Below the pieces are notes generated by a model. It saw nothing but the letters and a program-made list of their open reading frames with translations, was not told where the DNA came from and searched no databases. The translations under genes were made by a program, and so were the position numbers. This document shows positions 1 to 8,617 of a DNA stretch of 64,000 bases, in pieces. Source of the DNA: an uncultured Bacteroidia bacterium (GTDB lineage Bacteria; Bacteroidota; Bacteroidia; Bacteroidales; ML635J-15). The DNA lies in assembly GCA_902776565.1 (NCBI GenBank), contig CACYQN010000013.1, forward strand, positions 1 to 64,000, in the 5' to 3' direction. The stretch's first letter is position 1; every line of letters starts with the position of its first letter.

Positions 1-72
1 ATCAACAGGAGGCCTAGAAAAAAATTGGACTTTTTAACTCCTAAAGAGGTGTTCTTTAATCTTATTATTTAA
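1..72 (+). CDS. IS30-family transposase, C-terminal end only
   Basis: The window opens inside a reading frame that ends in TAA at 70-72. Its last 23 residues include RPRKKLDFLTPKEVFF, which matches the conserved C-terminus of IS30-family transposases (pattern NRPRKxLxxxTPxEVF). The gene continues left of the window. The AT-rich stretch after the stop (about 73-105, containing TTGCACTTGCTTGTTGAAT) looks like the terminal inverted repeat region of such an element, but the other end is not visible, so the exact border is unknown. The element sits directly upstream of rlmN. The family call rests on one short motif. Confidence 0.75.
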   Translation: MNRRPRKKLDFLTPKEVFFNLII

Positions 73-110
73 TTTTGCACTTGCTTGTTGAATCTGCACC
101 CAAACATTGA

Positions 111-142
111 TTTGCATTATCCCCACCTAACACCTATCTTTG
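111..142 (+). promoter_or_regulatory. Bacteroidetes-type promoter of rlmN
   Basis: TTTG (111-114) and TATCTTTG (135-142) are separated by 20 bases and match the -33/-7 consensus of Bacteroidetes sigma factors (TTTG, TAnnTTTG). The predicted transcript start is about 147-149, leaving roughly a 10-base leader before the ATG at 158. It lies just after the IS30 end. Confidence 0.6.
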
Positions 143-157
143 CACTTTGTTTCATTT

Positions 158-1201
158 ATGGATTCTGAGAAAAAAGATATTCGCGAAATTTCCAAGTCGG
201 AACTGGAAAGTCTGCTTGTCGGCTACGGCGAGAAGAAATTCCGCGCTTCGCAGGTTTACGACTGGATATGGAAGAAAGGTGCAGAGACTTTCGACGAGAT
301 GAACAACATTTCCAAGCCCTTGCGCGACAAACTTGCTGACGAATTCTGCTTCCGAAACGTAAAGTGCATCTATACGGTGTCGTCGGTTGACAAAACTCAC
401 AAGTTTCTTTTCGAGACCTGCGACGGCTATCGTTTCGAAGGCGTACTTATTCCAAGTGCCGATAGGGTAACATCTTGCATATCAACGCAAATAGGTTGCC
501 AGATGGGATGCGCTTTCTGCGCTACGGGACAGCTCGGATTCAAGCGGAACCTTACTTCGGGAGAAATTTTCCATCAGGTATTTTCGCTCAATAGGCTGTC
601 GGCTGAAATTTTCGGCACACCTCTTTCCAACATCGTCATTATGGGAATGGGCGAACCGCTTATGAACTACGAGAATACGCTCGCTGCAATCGACAAGATA
701 TGTTCGCCCGATTCGATGGGAATGTCGCCACAGCGGATAACAATGTCAACCTGCGGAATAGCTCCGCAAATCAAGCACCTTGCCGACGACGGCATACGTT
801 TCAACCTTTCCATTTCGCTTCATTCGGCAATCGACAGCAAGCGCAACGAGATAATGCCCATAAACCGCAAGTACAACCTAAAGGAACTTTCGGAAGCAAT
901 AAGTTATTTCCACGAAAAGACCGGCACCAGAATCACTTACGAATATCTTATGCTCGGCGGAGTGAATGACAGCCTTGACGATGCCCGCGCACTTACCGAG
1001 TTTACAAAAGTGTCGCCTTGCAAGATTAATATCATCGAGTACAATCCGCATCCCGACGACACTTTCCGCAGGACAAACAAGGAAACATTAGAAAATTTTA
1101 TTAGGCATATTGAGAGTCGTAATATTGTTGTAACTATCAGAAAATCAAAGGGAAGTGATATAGCAGCAGCCTGCGGTCAGTTAGCCAATATGAAAAAATA
1201 A
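158..1201 (+). CDS. rlmN: 23S rRNA/tRNA adenine-C2 methyltransferase RlmN
   Basis: Radical-SAM enzyme expected to methylate C2 of A2503 in 23S rRNA and A37 in some tRNAs. The CxxxCxxC cluster motif is at C114, C118 and C121. The conserved cysteine just before it (TSC, C107) and the one near the C-terminus (ACGQL) match the two extra cysteines used in the RlmN mechanism. A GMGEP motif follows. At about 347 residues the length is normal. The frame is open from a TTG at 140, but the ATG at 158 is preferred because 140 lies inside the predicted -7 element. It has its own promoter and is followed by a separately promoted gene. Confidence 0.93.
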   Translation: MDSEKKDIREISKSELESLLVGYGEKKFRASQVYDWIWKKGAETFDEMNNISKPLRDKLADEFCFRNVKCIYTVSSVDKTHKFLFETCDGYRFEGVLIPSADRVTSCISTQIGCQMGCAFCATGQLGFKRNLTSGEIFHQVFSLNRLSAEIFGTPLSNIVIMGMGEPLMNYENTLAAIDKICSPDSMGMSPQRITMSTCGIAPQIKHLADDGIRFNLSISLHSAIDSKRNEIMPINRKYNLKELSEAISYFHEKTGTRITYEYLMLGGVNDSLDDARALTEFTKVSPCKINIIEYNPHPDDTFRRTNKETLENFIRHIESRNIVVTIRKSKGSDIAAACGQLANMKK

Positions 1202-1261
1202 TTTCTTGCTTTACAAAAAAACATATATCTTCGCACCTTATTTACGTAAATAGTTTTTGAA

Positions 1262-2836
1262 ATGAAAAGAATATTTTTGTTTGTTCTAACGGTAGTTTTG
1301 TGCGTTGCAGCTAATGCACAGCAGAAACCGACAGCCAATTTTGGATACGACAAGGACATTGCCCTTGACGAGGGAAACGATTACGTGAGAATGATTGGAG
1401 GCGACTCCGACGGCTTCTATGCAATCAGGATGGATGCCGAGGACAAGTTGTGGCTCGAATATTTCAATGCCGCATCGCTGGTAAGGGAAACCTCTGCCCA
1501 GATTATTCTTCCTGTCATCGACGGAAACCAGACCACATACGTTGAATCGTTCTACGTTGACGGTCAAGTGGTTCTGTTTACGCAGGTAGAAGACTTCCTG
1601 AAAAAGGAAAAGCTCCTTTACATACAGGAACTTGGCAAGAGCGGACAGGTTATGGGTGAGCCGAGGGTTATCGGAAAGCTCACAAACCAGAACATGGCAG
1701 CCGACTTCAACGTTTGCCTCACTCCTAACGGTCAGAACATGTTCGTATGGTACAACCGTCCGTTCCAGACCTACAACGAGGAGCCGTTCTACTTCAAGAT
1801 GTACAACTCGAACCTCAGGGAAGTATATAACAAGCAGGTAAAGCTTCCGCTTGTAAAACAGGCTTTTGCTGTTGAAGACCTTAAGGTTACAAACAGCGGT
1901 AGCGTATATATGCTTGTTCGTGTAAGCCCGAGCGAAGCGCAGTTGCAGAAGATGAAAATCATCACCTACGACTACAAGATGCTCGTGTTCAACCCTGCAA
2001 TGGAAGATGTTTCAACATTCGACGTAAAGGACAAGAAACTCGTTCTCGTTGATGCAATCTTCGGTATTGACGACAACGACAACATCGACGTTTACGGATT
2101 CCTCGTACCAAAGGGCAAGACTACCTATCAGGCAATCTACCATCAGAAGTTCGACGTAAAGGAAAAGAAAGTTGTAAACGCAAGGGATTCGAAGAAGGCT
2201 TGCTACACTTTCCAGAAGACTGAAGTTCCAGCTTTCAACGCTGATAGACTTAGCAAGATTATGGACCAGAAGTACGACTATCAGCTTCTCGACGTCCTCT
2301 ATCTTTCCGACGGGGGTTCGGTTGTTGTTGCCGAGCACAAGAACTACTGGAAGGATTCGATTTTCGACCCGCAGACAAGAGAAACAATATACAACGAGTA
2401 CTACCGCTTCAACGACGTGCTTGTTTCGTACTGCAGCCCTCTCAACAATATGGAGTGGATGGTAAGAATACCGAAGAGCCAGTATAGTTTCAACGACTAC
2501 GGAAAATATTCATCTGTAGCAACCTACGCTATTGGCGAAAAGGTATTCCTTTTCTACAACGACAATCCTAAGAACCTTGCAAACCTCGAAGCTGGCGAAT
2601 CGAAGGCAAACCTCAACGGCGACAAGTACAAGGAAGCATCTTCGCCCGACCGCAACGGCTTTGCAATGGCAGTTTCTATCTTCTCCGACGGTGCTGTTTC
2701 GGGTCAGGCTTTGTTCCCGAAGAGCAACAAGAAGAGCAAGATAATTCCCGAACTTTTCCAGGAATACAACGGAACACACTACATGTTCACCCGCAACGGT
2801 AAGAAGGGTAAGTTCGCAATGTTCAACCCTGAATAG
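1262..2836 (+). CDS. Exported protein of unknown function (524 aa)
   Basis: A clear signal peptide (MKRIFLFVLTVVLCVAANAQ) is followed by about 500 residues rich in aromatic and beta-type segments, with recurring patterns such as G-F/Y-Y-x-I/V. This would fit a beta-propeller-like fold, but I recognise no family motif. No lipobox and no T9SS sorting domain are seen, so a periplasmic location is most likely. A TATCTTCG element (1226-1233) provides a -7 region 28 bases upstream of the ATG. A strong terminator follows, so this is a single-gene transcription unit. Confidence 0.8.
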   Translation: MKRIFLFVLTVVLCVAANAQQKPTANFGYDKDIALDEGNDYVRMIGGDSDGFYAIRMDAEDKLWLEYFNAASLVRETSAQIILPVIDGNQTTYVESFYVDGQVVLFTQVEDFLKKEKLLYIQELGKSGQVMGEPRVIGKLTNQNMAADFNVCLTPNGQNMFVWYNRPFQTYNEEPFYFKMYNSNLREVYNKQVKLPLVKQAFAVEDLKVTNSGSVYMLVRVSPSEAQLQKMKIITYDYKMLVFNPAMEDVSTFDVKDKKLVLVDAIFGIDDNDNIDVYGFLVPKGKTTYQAIYHQKFDVKEKKVVNARDSKKACYTFQKTEVPAFNADRLSKIMDQKYDYQLLDVLYLSDGGSVVVAEHKNYWKDSIFDPQTRETIYNEYYRFNDVLVSYCSPLNNMEWMVRIPKSQYSFNDYGKYSSVATYAIGEKVFLFYNDNPKNLANLEAGESKANLNGDKYKEASSPDRNGFAMAVSIFSDGAVSGQALFPKSNKKSKIIPELFQEYNGTHYMFTRNGKKGKFAMFNPE

Positions 2837-2855
2837 GAATAAACAGAAACCATAT

Positions 2856-2886
2856 AAAATAAGGGCGAGTAGCCCTTATTTTTTTA
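2856..2886 (+). terminator. Rho-independent terminator
   Basis: An AAAATAAGGGC stem pairs with GCCCTTATTTT across a GAGTA loop and runs into a T tract (2878-2885). It lies 20 bases after the stop of the 1262-2836 gene. Confidence 0.85.
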
Positions 2887-3028
2887 CATAAAACATTATA
2901 TTTTTTCCAAGAAAAGTTATAACAGGCTGATTATCAGTAGTGTTTTTTTTATTATACTTATATAAAAATCGGAATTTTTATGTAAGTTTGTGTCCGGATA
3001 AATTTTGTTAATGATAAAAAACATTACT

Positions 3029-4051
3029 ATGAGATATTTTTCGTCTATAATTCTGCTCATTTCTATTGCAGCAAGTGTTTATTCGCAAACTCCAGACATA
3101 TCCTTGTTTGCACGACCAAATACGGTATGGAGTGTAGGTAGCTATTCTTCAGCTCAGCCTCCAGATTATCCTTGGTGTGTGTACTATTTCAAATTGTGTG
3201 AAGCTTCATCAGAAAGCAATGTGTATCAAATGAAAGGTGGCGGAAGTTATGAGGGGTATTCTCTTGATAATATAGACGAATGTCCTGTCCTTTTCAATGT
3301 CCGCATTACCGAAGATAGTTTACTATATTTTGAGTATCCTAATGAAAATCCGGCACTGATTTTTGATTATAAGGCGCAAGTTGGTGATACAATAACTCTT
3401 AATGGCTTTTTAGAAAATACGTATTCTGTTTATAAAATCGTTGTATGCGATTTGGATACAATTGAAAACGAGGGCAATCAGTATAAAATGTGGACACTCG
3501 CACCAGCATACGTAGAGTACGCAAATGGAGAAGAGGAATGGGTCGGCGGTTGTTCTGACAATTATTGTTCTTCCCTATGGTTTTCGGGAATTGGTAGTGA
3601 ATGTGGATTTCATAGTGAATACAATATATACCCGTTGCCAGGCTGGACAGGTGGCGGTTTCGAGGTGTTGTGTGCTTGGTTCAATGGTTCTATGATTTTC
3701 CACAACTCAATTCAGTACCACTCTGGATATGAATATTGGAGCACTTATTATCCTCGAAACTACTGCACGATGGAAGATGTTGAGGCGTTGACAGAAAACA
3801 AATCATTAGCAGTTGAAAATATAAGCATTTCCCCAAATCCAACCAACAATATCCTGCACATTGAATTGCCTGATGAGATTTCATTCCCATGCGAAGTTTC
3901 TGTTATAAACGAACTTGGCAACATTGTAAGAAATTTTGTTTCAAACGCGAATACAACCGAAATTGATGTTTCTGAACTTGATTCTGGGATATATTTTGTA
4001 AAGGCTTTTGCAAGAGGAAAGTTTTACATAGGCAAATTTTCCAAATATTAG
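3029..4051 (+). CDS. T9SS-secreted protein with type A sorting domain
   Basis: The N-terminus MRYFSSIILLISIAASVYSQ is a signal peptide. The last ~75 residues form a T9SS type A C-terminal sorting domain: SISPNPTNNILHIELP, an ELG/N turn, then LDSGIYFVKAF and a basic end. The protein is therefore expected to cross the outer membrane through the type IX system and be anchored at the surface or released. The middle ~250 residues, rich in Trp, Tyr and Cys, match no family I know. The frame opens at a TTG at 3005, with ATGs at 3011 and 3029; 3029 gives the cleanest signal peptide. TAAGTTTG (2983-2990) is the likely -7 element. The gene is AT-richer than its neighbours. The next gene starts 2 bases after its stop. 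Confidence 0.8.
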   Translation: MRYFSSIILLISIAASVYSQTPDISLFARPNTVWSVGSYSSAQPPDYPWCVYYFKLCEASSESNVYQMKGGGSYEGYSLDNIDECPVLFNVRITEDSLLYFEYPNENPALIFDYKAQVGDTITLNGFLENTYSVYKIVVCDLDTIENEGNQYKMWTLAPAYVEYANGEEEWVGGCSDNYCSSLWFSGIGSECGFHSEYNIYPLPGWTGGGFEVLCAWFNGSMIFHNSIQYHSGYEYWSTYYPRNYCTMEDVEALTENKSLAVENISISPNPTNNILHIELPDEISFPCEVSVINELGNIVRNFVSNANTTEIDVSELDSGIYFVKAFARGKFYIGKFSKY

Positions 4052-4053
4052 AG

Positions 4054-5151
4054 ATGATTATCGCCTTTGCCATAATAACAATAATATATTCGCTGCTGAT
4101 TTTGGCATTCTGTTATCATTGGTGCGACGAGGACAGTTCTTCGCCAAACATTACCACCACTGATACTCCTTTGGTAAGCGTAATCGTGGCTTTCCGCAAC
4201 GAGGAGAAAAATCTTCCAGCACTTGTCGAAAGCCTTTTGGCACAGTCGTATGGCAAACTGGAAATTATACTTGTAAACGACCACAGCGATGACAATTCGC
4301 TGGCAGTTGCAAAATCGTATCATGATTCTCGAATTAAGGTCATAGATGCATCCGATGAGGTTGTGGGCAAGAAGGCGGCATTGAAATTAGGCTACGAAAA
4401 GTCATCTGGCGAAATACTGTATTTCACCGATGCCGACTGCATTCTGAAAAGAGAATGCATAGAAACAATCATCGCGGAAATGCTTGACAAGAAATACGCA
4501 ATGGCGTGCGGACCAGTTTGTTACTCCAACGGCAAAGGCTTTTTCAATGGCATAGTGCAGTTGGAATTTCTTTCGCTCACGGGCAGCGGTGCGGCAGGCT
4601 TCTTTATGAACAGGCCTTTTATGTGCAACGGTGCCAACTTTGCCGTCGAACGGAAAGTCTATGCCGAAGCCGACCTAAACAAGAAATATTCGTCGGGCGA
4701 TGATGTTTTTCTGCTTCATTATACAGACAGCAAATACAAGGTCGGGTTTGTTCAGAACGAAAAATGTATAGTCGAAACTCAGTCTCCCGAAGGACTTGGA
4801 GGATTTTTTGCACAAAGGGTAAGGTGGGCATCGAAGGCTGGCGGTTACAAGAATCCGTTTGCAATCTTCGTTTCCGCGTCCGTTTTCCTAATGGCACTGA
4901 CACTGATAGCCTCATTCGTTGCAGGCTGTATCTGTCCGATATATTTTATAGTGTTCTTCTGCCTGCTGTTTATGAAGAATGCCGTTGACACGTATTTCAT
5001 TGTTTATGTTTTGCATTTCTACCGCCGTGGAAAACTCTGGTGGGCAATTCTGCCGCTCACGCTCTTACATCCGCTATACATAGTTTCGGTAGCCGTGGCA
5101 TCGCTATTTTATAGGCCGAAGTGGAAGGGAAGAAGGATTGCGGTGAAATAA
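4054..5151 (+). CDS. Family 2 glycosyltransferase, membrane-anchored
   Basis: GT2 enzyme transferring a sugar from a nucleotide or lipid donor, probably for a cell-surface glycan. An N-terminal membrane segment (residues ~2-21) is followed by the GT-A fold starting at VSVIVAFRNEEKNL. The DxD metal motif is FTDADC (D126, D128) and the QxxRW acceptor-side motif is QRVRW near 254-258. Two or three hydrophobic helices close the protein (~270-355). This is the layout of processive or undecaprenyl-linked GT2 enzymes. It begins 2 bases after the preceding T9SS gene, so the two may be co-transcribed. Substrates cannot be read from the sequence. Confidence 0.88.
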   Translation: MIIAFAIITIIYSLLILAFCYHWCDEDSSSPNITTTDTPLVSVIVAFRNEEKNLPALVESLLAQSYGKLEIILVNDHSDDNSLAVAKSYHDSRIKVIDASDEVVGKKAALKLGYEKSSGEILYFTDADCILKRECIETIIAEMLDKKYAMACGPVCYSNGKGFFNGIVQLEFLSLTGSGAAGFFMNRPFMCNGANFAVERKVYAEADLNKKYSSGDDVFLLHYTDSKYKVGFVQNEKCIVETQSPEGLGGFFAQRVRWASKAGGYKNPFAIFVSASVFLMALTLIASFVAGCICPIYFIVFFCLLFMKNAVDTYFIVYVLHFYRRGKLWWAILPLTLLHPLYIVSVAVASLFYRPKWKGRRIAVK

Positions 5152-5197
5152 TTCCCCAATCCAACTTTTTCCATTAACTTCGCGCAAAATTTCGGAA

Positions 5198-7150
5198 ATG
5201 CTATCAATCGACAATATAACCATTCGTTTTGGGGGATTTGAGCTATTCTCCAACATCGGATTTATGATAAACCGCCGCGACCGCATAGGTTTGGTCGGAA
5301 AGAACGGCGCAGGAAAGTCCACCTTGCTGAAAGTCATCTGCGGAATAGTAACGCCAACCGAAGGAAGCGTGTCGAAGCCGTCGGGAATAACCATCGGTTA
5401 CCTGCCACAGCAGATGGCGCTTGCTTCAACGCAAAACACTGTGCTTGAGGAAACCAAGAAGGCTTTCGACAATATCGCCGAAATCCAGCGCGAAATCGAC
5501 CGCCTTGCCGCCGAACTCGAAACCCGCACCGACTACACTTCCGAATCGTACATAAAGGCAGCCGAAAACCTTGCCCACCTCAACGAACACTTGCAAATCG
5601 TCGGCGTGAACAATATGGAACCCGAAATCGAACGGATTCTAAAAGGCTTGGGCTTTCTGCGCAACGACTTCAACCGCAAGATTGCTGAGTTCAGCGGCGG
5701 CTGGCGCATGAGGGTGGAACTTGCAAAAATCCTTCTGCAAAGTCCCGACCTCATTCTTCTCGACGAGCCTACCAATCACCTTGATATTGAGTCAATTCAG
5801 TGGCTTGAAGACTTTTTGCAGGCATACAAGGGCGCCGTTTTGCTAATTTCGCACGACCGCGCATTCCTCGACAATGTAACAACCCGCACCATTGAGATAA
5901 ACCTCGGAAAACTATACGATTACAAGGTTCCGTATTCAAAGTTCAAGGTTTTGCAGCAGGAACGCCTGCAACAGCAACTTGCCGCCTACGAGAACCAGCA
6001 GAAGCAAATCAAGGACACCGAGGAATTTATCGAGCGTTTCCGCTATAAGGCCACCAAGTCAAATCAGGTTCAGTCGCGCATAAAGCAGCTCGAAAAGATG
6101 GACATCATCGAAGTGGATGACCTCGATAACGCTGCTATGCACATAAAGTTCGCACCGGCACCGCGCTCGGGCGACATTGTGGTCGAAACCAAGGAACTAA
6201 GCAAAAGCTATGACGACAACCTTATCCTCGATAAGATTGACCTTGTGATTGAGCGTGGCGAGAAGGTTGCTTTCGTCGGACGAAACGGCGAAGGCAAGAC
6301 TACTTTGTCAAAAGTCATCATCGGTGAAACCGAGTATTCGGGTGAACTGAAAATCGGTCACAACATAAATATCGGTTACTTTGCACAGAACCAAGACGAA
6401 CTCCTTGACCCAGAACTGACTGTCTTTGAAACACTTGATCGCATTGCCGTTGGCGACATACGCACAAAAATCAGGGACATTCTCGGTGCATTCCTTTTCT
6501 CGGGCGAGGACATCGACAAGAAGGTGAAGGTGCTGTCGGGAGGAGAACATTCGCGACTGTCGCTGGCAAAACTTCTGTTGCAACCATACAATTTGCTTGT
6601 GCTCGACGAGCCTACCAACCACCTCGACATCCGCTCAAAGGATATTCTTAAGCAAGCACTCCAGAACTACGATGGCACGCTGATAGTAGTTTCGCACGAC
6701 CGTTATTTCCTTGACGGGCTTGTATCGAAGGTTTACGAGTTCAAGAATAAGAAAATCCGCCTGCATGTGGGTGGCATATACGATTTTCTGCGCAACAAGA
6801 AAATTGAGGATATGCGCGAGATTGAAATAAAAGACCGCAAGCTTGCCGAGGCAAAAGCCGAAGCAGGTATCTCCGACAACAAGCAGAAGTATCTTGAAAA
6901 CAAAGAGCTGAACAAGCGCCGTCGTGCCATACAGAACCGCATCGACAAAGCCGAAGCCGAAATCGAAAGGCTAGAATCGGAAATTGCTGGGCTTAACGAA
7001 CTTATGTCGAATCCAGCCATCGAACAGCAGAAGTTGGAAACCGCCTACAAGATGTCGGGCAAGCTGAACGAGGAGCTCGAGCAGCAAATGAGCGTGTGGG
7101 AGGAGGCAAGTATGGAGATGGAGGTGTTTGAAAAGGGGAATGGGAGGTAA
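5198..7150 (+). CDS. ABC-F family ATPase (Uup/EttA-like)
   Basis: Soluble protein with two ATP-binding cassettes and no membrane domain, the layout of ABC-F translation factors that act on the ribosome. Cassette 1 has Walker A GKNGAGKST (34-42), signature FSGGW (~165) and Walker B LLLDEPTNHLD-type (~188). Cassette 2 has Walker A GRNGEGKTT (~361), signature LSGGE and a second DEPTNHLD. A charged linker of ~80 residues joins them, and the C-terminus (~560-650) is a Lys/Glu-rich coiled coil as in Uup. At 650 aa the length is normal. TAACTTCG (5175-5182) is a possible -7 element. It is more likely a housekeeping factor than an antibiotic-protection protein, but the sequence alone cannot settle that. 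Confidence 0.9.
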   Translation: MLSIDNITIRFGGFELFSNIGFMINRRDRIGLVGKNGAGKSTLLKVICGIVTPTEGSVSKPSGITIGYLPQQMALASTQNTVLEETKKAFDNIAEIQREIDRLAAELETRTDYTSESYIKAAENLAHLNEHLQIVGVNNMEPEIERILKGLGFLRNDFNRKIAEFSGGWRMRVELAKILLQSPDLILLDEPTNHLDIESIQWLEDFLQAYKGAVLLISHDRAFLDNVTTRTIEINLGKLYDYKVPYSKFKVLQQERLQQQLAAYENQQKQIKDTEEFIERFRYKATKSNQVQSRIKQLEKMDIIEVDDLDNAAMHIKFAPAPRSGDIVVETKELSKSYDDNLILDKIDLVIERGEKVAFVGRNGEGKTTLSKVIIGETEYSGELKIGHNINIGYFAQNQDELLDPELTVFETLDRIAVGDIRTKIRDILGAFLFSGEDIDKKVKVLSGGEHSRLSLAKLLLQPYNLLVLDEPTNHLDIRSKDILKQALQNYDGTLIVVSHDRYFLDGLVSKVYEFKNKKIRLHVGGIYDFLRNKKIEDMREIEIKDRKLAEAKAEAGISDNKQKYLENKELNKRRRAIQNRIDKAEAEIERLESEIAGLNELMSNPAIEQQKLETAYKMSGKLNEELEQQMSVWEEASMEMEVFEKGNGR

Positions 7151-7158
7151 GTCTTCTC

Positions 7159-7320
7159 GTCATTCCGCAAGTTAGAACAATAACGCGGTACGGTACGGAG
7201 AGCGTAATTATTGTTCAACTGTGCGGAATCTCCCATTAAAACGTTTTTTGGGGAGATTCCGTATAGACAGGCTCACAAGCAACGTTCCTTATGCTGTTCG
7301 CTTTGTCTTACGGAATGAAC
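7159..7320 (+). repeat. Dispersed palindromic repeat, family A, copy 1
   Basis: About 160 bp bounded by GTCATTCCG and CGGAATGA(A)C, with an internal hairpin (7224-7234 pairing with 7250-7261). Copies 2 (20784-20923, inverted) and 3 (51098-51255) share the ends, the hairpin and the segment after it (GACAGGCTCACA, then GTTCGCTTTGT). It starts 9 bases after the ABC-F stop, and the IS110 element begins at or near its right end. No gene lies within it. Confidence 0.85.
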
Positions 7321-7328
7321 TGTGTTAA

Positions 7329-8303
7329 CTACCAAATATTTTTTGAAAAATTTTCATCATACATTTTGTTGCCAGTCATAATAGCGAATATTTGTTTTAT
7401 AAGTTTGTTTACCAGTGCAATACGTATTACCTTGTTTGCCTTTCCCTTTTCCCGTAGTCTTTCAGCCAGTTCCGTACAAGATCTGTTGTATCGTTCTGCG
7501 GAGAATGTACACATATAAAGTTGCTTTCTAACCAGTCCCATGCCCATCTTGCAAATAGCAGCCCTGCCACAAATAGATTTCCCAGATTCGTATATTCTCG
7601 GAGATGTACCAATATACGATATTACTTGGCGGTAATTGTCGAAGCCTCTCATCGTATTCGTAAGCGCAATAAGCATACATGCCGTTGTCCTGCCTATTCC
7701 AGGAATTGACATCACCCTCTCAAGACTTTCCTTCTCATTTGCTTCCACCAATTTTGCTATCTCGTTGCTTATAAGTTCAATATCGTTCTTGAAATCGATC
7801 ATATCTCTTTTGCACATGTCAACACACAGCTTTGACTTGCAACCGGAGTGTTCAAGCGATTCAAGTTTGTTCCTTGCTATTGAAAGTTGCTTCCGTTTGC
7901 TTTCCAGCATGGTGAAAAGCTGATGAACCTCTATGCAATATGTTTCTTTGGGCTTCCATTCTTCAAGTGCCTGAGATTCTGCATAATCAAGAATCAGGCT
8001 TGAGTCTGCCTTGTCCGTCTTTGTGCGTTTCATCAGCATACGCGAGTAGTTTTTGATGCACAGCGGATTGACTACGGAAACAAATATGCCCGCATCATGC
8101 AGGGCAACGGCTAGCCTGGTGTGGTAGATGCCCGTCGCTTCCATTACACATTTACTGTCGCTGGCGAGTCCCCTTACAAACCCTTTTATTCCATCACAAT
8201 CGTATGTCCAGTCATGAACCTTGATTGTGTTTCCAGACCTGCAGGCAACTGTAAATTTATCCCTGCTGATGTCTATTCCGAAAAAAATACCTATTTTTGC
8301 CAT
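7329..8303 (-). CDS. IS110-family transposase (DEDD + Tnp20)
   Basis: Serine/DEDD recombinase of the IS110 family, which moves the element guided by a bridge RNA. The N-terminal RuvC-like DEDD domain shows the acidic residues in GIDIS, MEATG and KTDKADS. The C-terminal Tnp20 domain contains the helix-hairpin-helix-like MSIPGIGRTTA and, further on, SYIGTSPRIYESG with the catalytic-serine region near SGKSI. At 324 aa the length is normal and no frameshift is seen, so the gene is probably intact. It starts at ATG 8303-8301 and ends in TAG at 7329-7331. Confidence 0.92.
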   Translation of the reverse strand: MAKIGIFFGIDISRDKFTVACRSGNTIKVHDWTYDCDGIKGFVRGLASDSKCVMEATGIYHTRLAVALHDAGIFVSVVNPLCIKNYSRMLMKRTKTDKADSSLILDYAESQALEEWKPKETYCIEVHQLFTMLESKRKQLSIARNKLESLEHSGCKSKLCVDMCKRDMIDFKNDIELISNEIAKLVEANEKESLERVMSIPGIGRTTACMLIALTNTMRGFDNYRQVISYIGTSPRIYESGKSICGRAAICKMGMGLVRKQLYMCTFSAERYNRSCTELAERLREKGKANKVIRIALVNKLIKQIFAIMTGNKMYDENFSKNIW

Positions 8304-8480
8304 AACAAAATGGTTTTAAACTCAGACAGAAGACTCACTGTCAATGCCTATCAATCCTAAATGCAGGTTTGTCCTAATGAACTGTTCAGGCTAAAGACAG
8401 GAAGATGGGAAAGGGGATTAGCATTCCGCAGAATCTTGGAGATTAATGACTAAGTAAATCTTATTCCCTTCCCACTTCTG
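8304..8480 (-). ncRNA. Candidate IS110 bridge RNA (5' non-coding end)
   Basis: This stretch lies immediately upstream of the transposase on the same strand, where the IS110 group encodes its bridge RNA. It has no reading frame and contains short hairpins, for example TGAACAGTTCA at 8388-8378. Reading 5' to 3' on the minus strand, GCGGAATG (8429-8422) matches the end of the family A repeats beside which the element sits. Further on, ACAGTTCATT (8385-8376) is identical to the minus strand across the element/repeat junction (7323-7314). The order fits a target-binding loop followed by a donor-binding loop. The placement is family knowledge; the guide assignment is my inference. The RNA ends are not known. 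Confidence 0.45.
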
Positions 8481-8617
8481 TTTGAAAAATTAATAATCAC
8501 TTTTACTCCATAAAAATAACATTTATTTTTACGCAGCAAATATAGGATGACAGGCATTATAAAAAGAATTTCCTCAAATTTTACCACCACTAATAATTTT
8601 TTATGTAAGTTTGCATT

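Larger units (their letters stand above)
7321..8480 (-). mobile_element. IS110-family insertion sequence
   Basis: The element consists of the transposase gene on the minus strand, fewer than ~10 bases of non-coding DNA beyond its stop, and ~180 bases of structured non-coding DNA before its start. A long 5' and very short 3' non-coding end is the layout of the IS110 group (as opposed to IS1111), whose 5' end encodes the bridge RNA. Members of this family lack obvious inverted ends and target duplications, so the borders are estimates: the right border is taken at the end of repeat A copy 1, and the left at ~8480. Confidence 0.6.
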
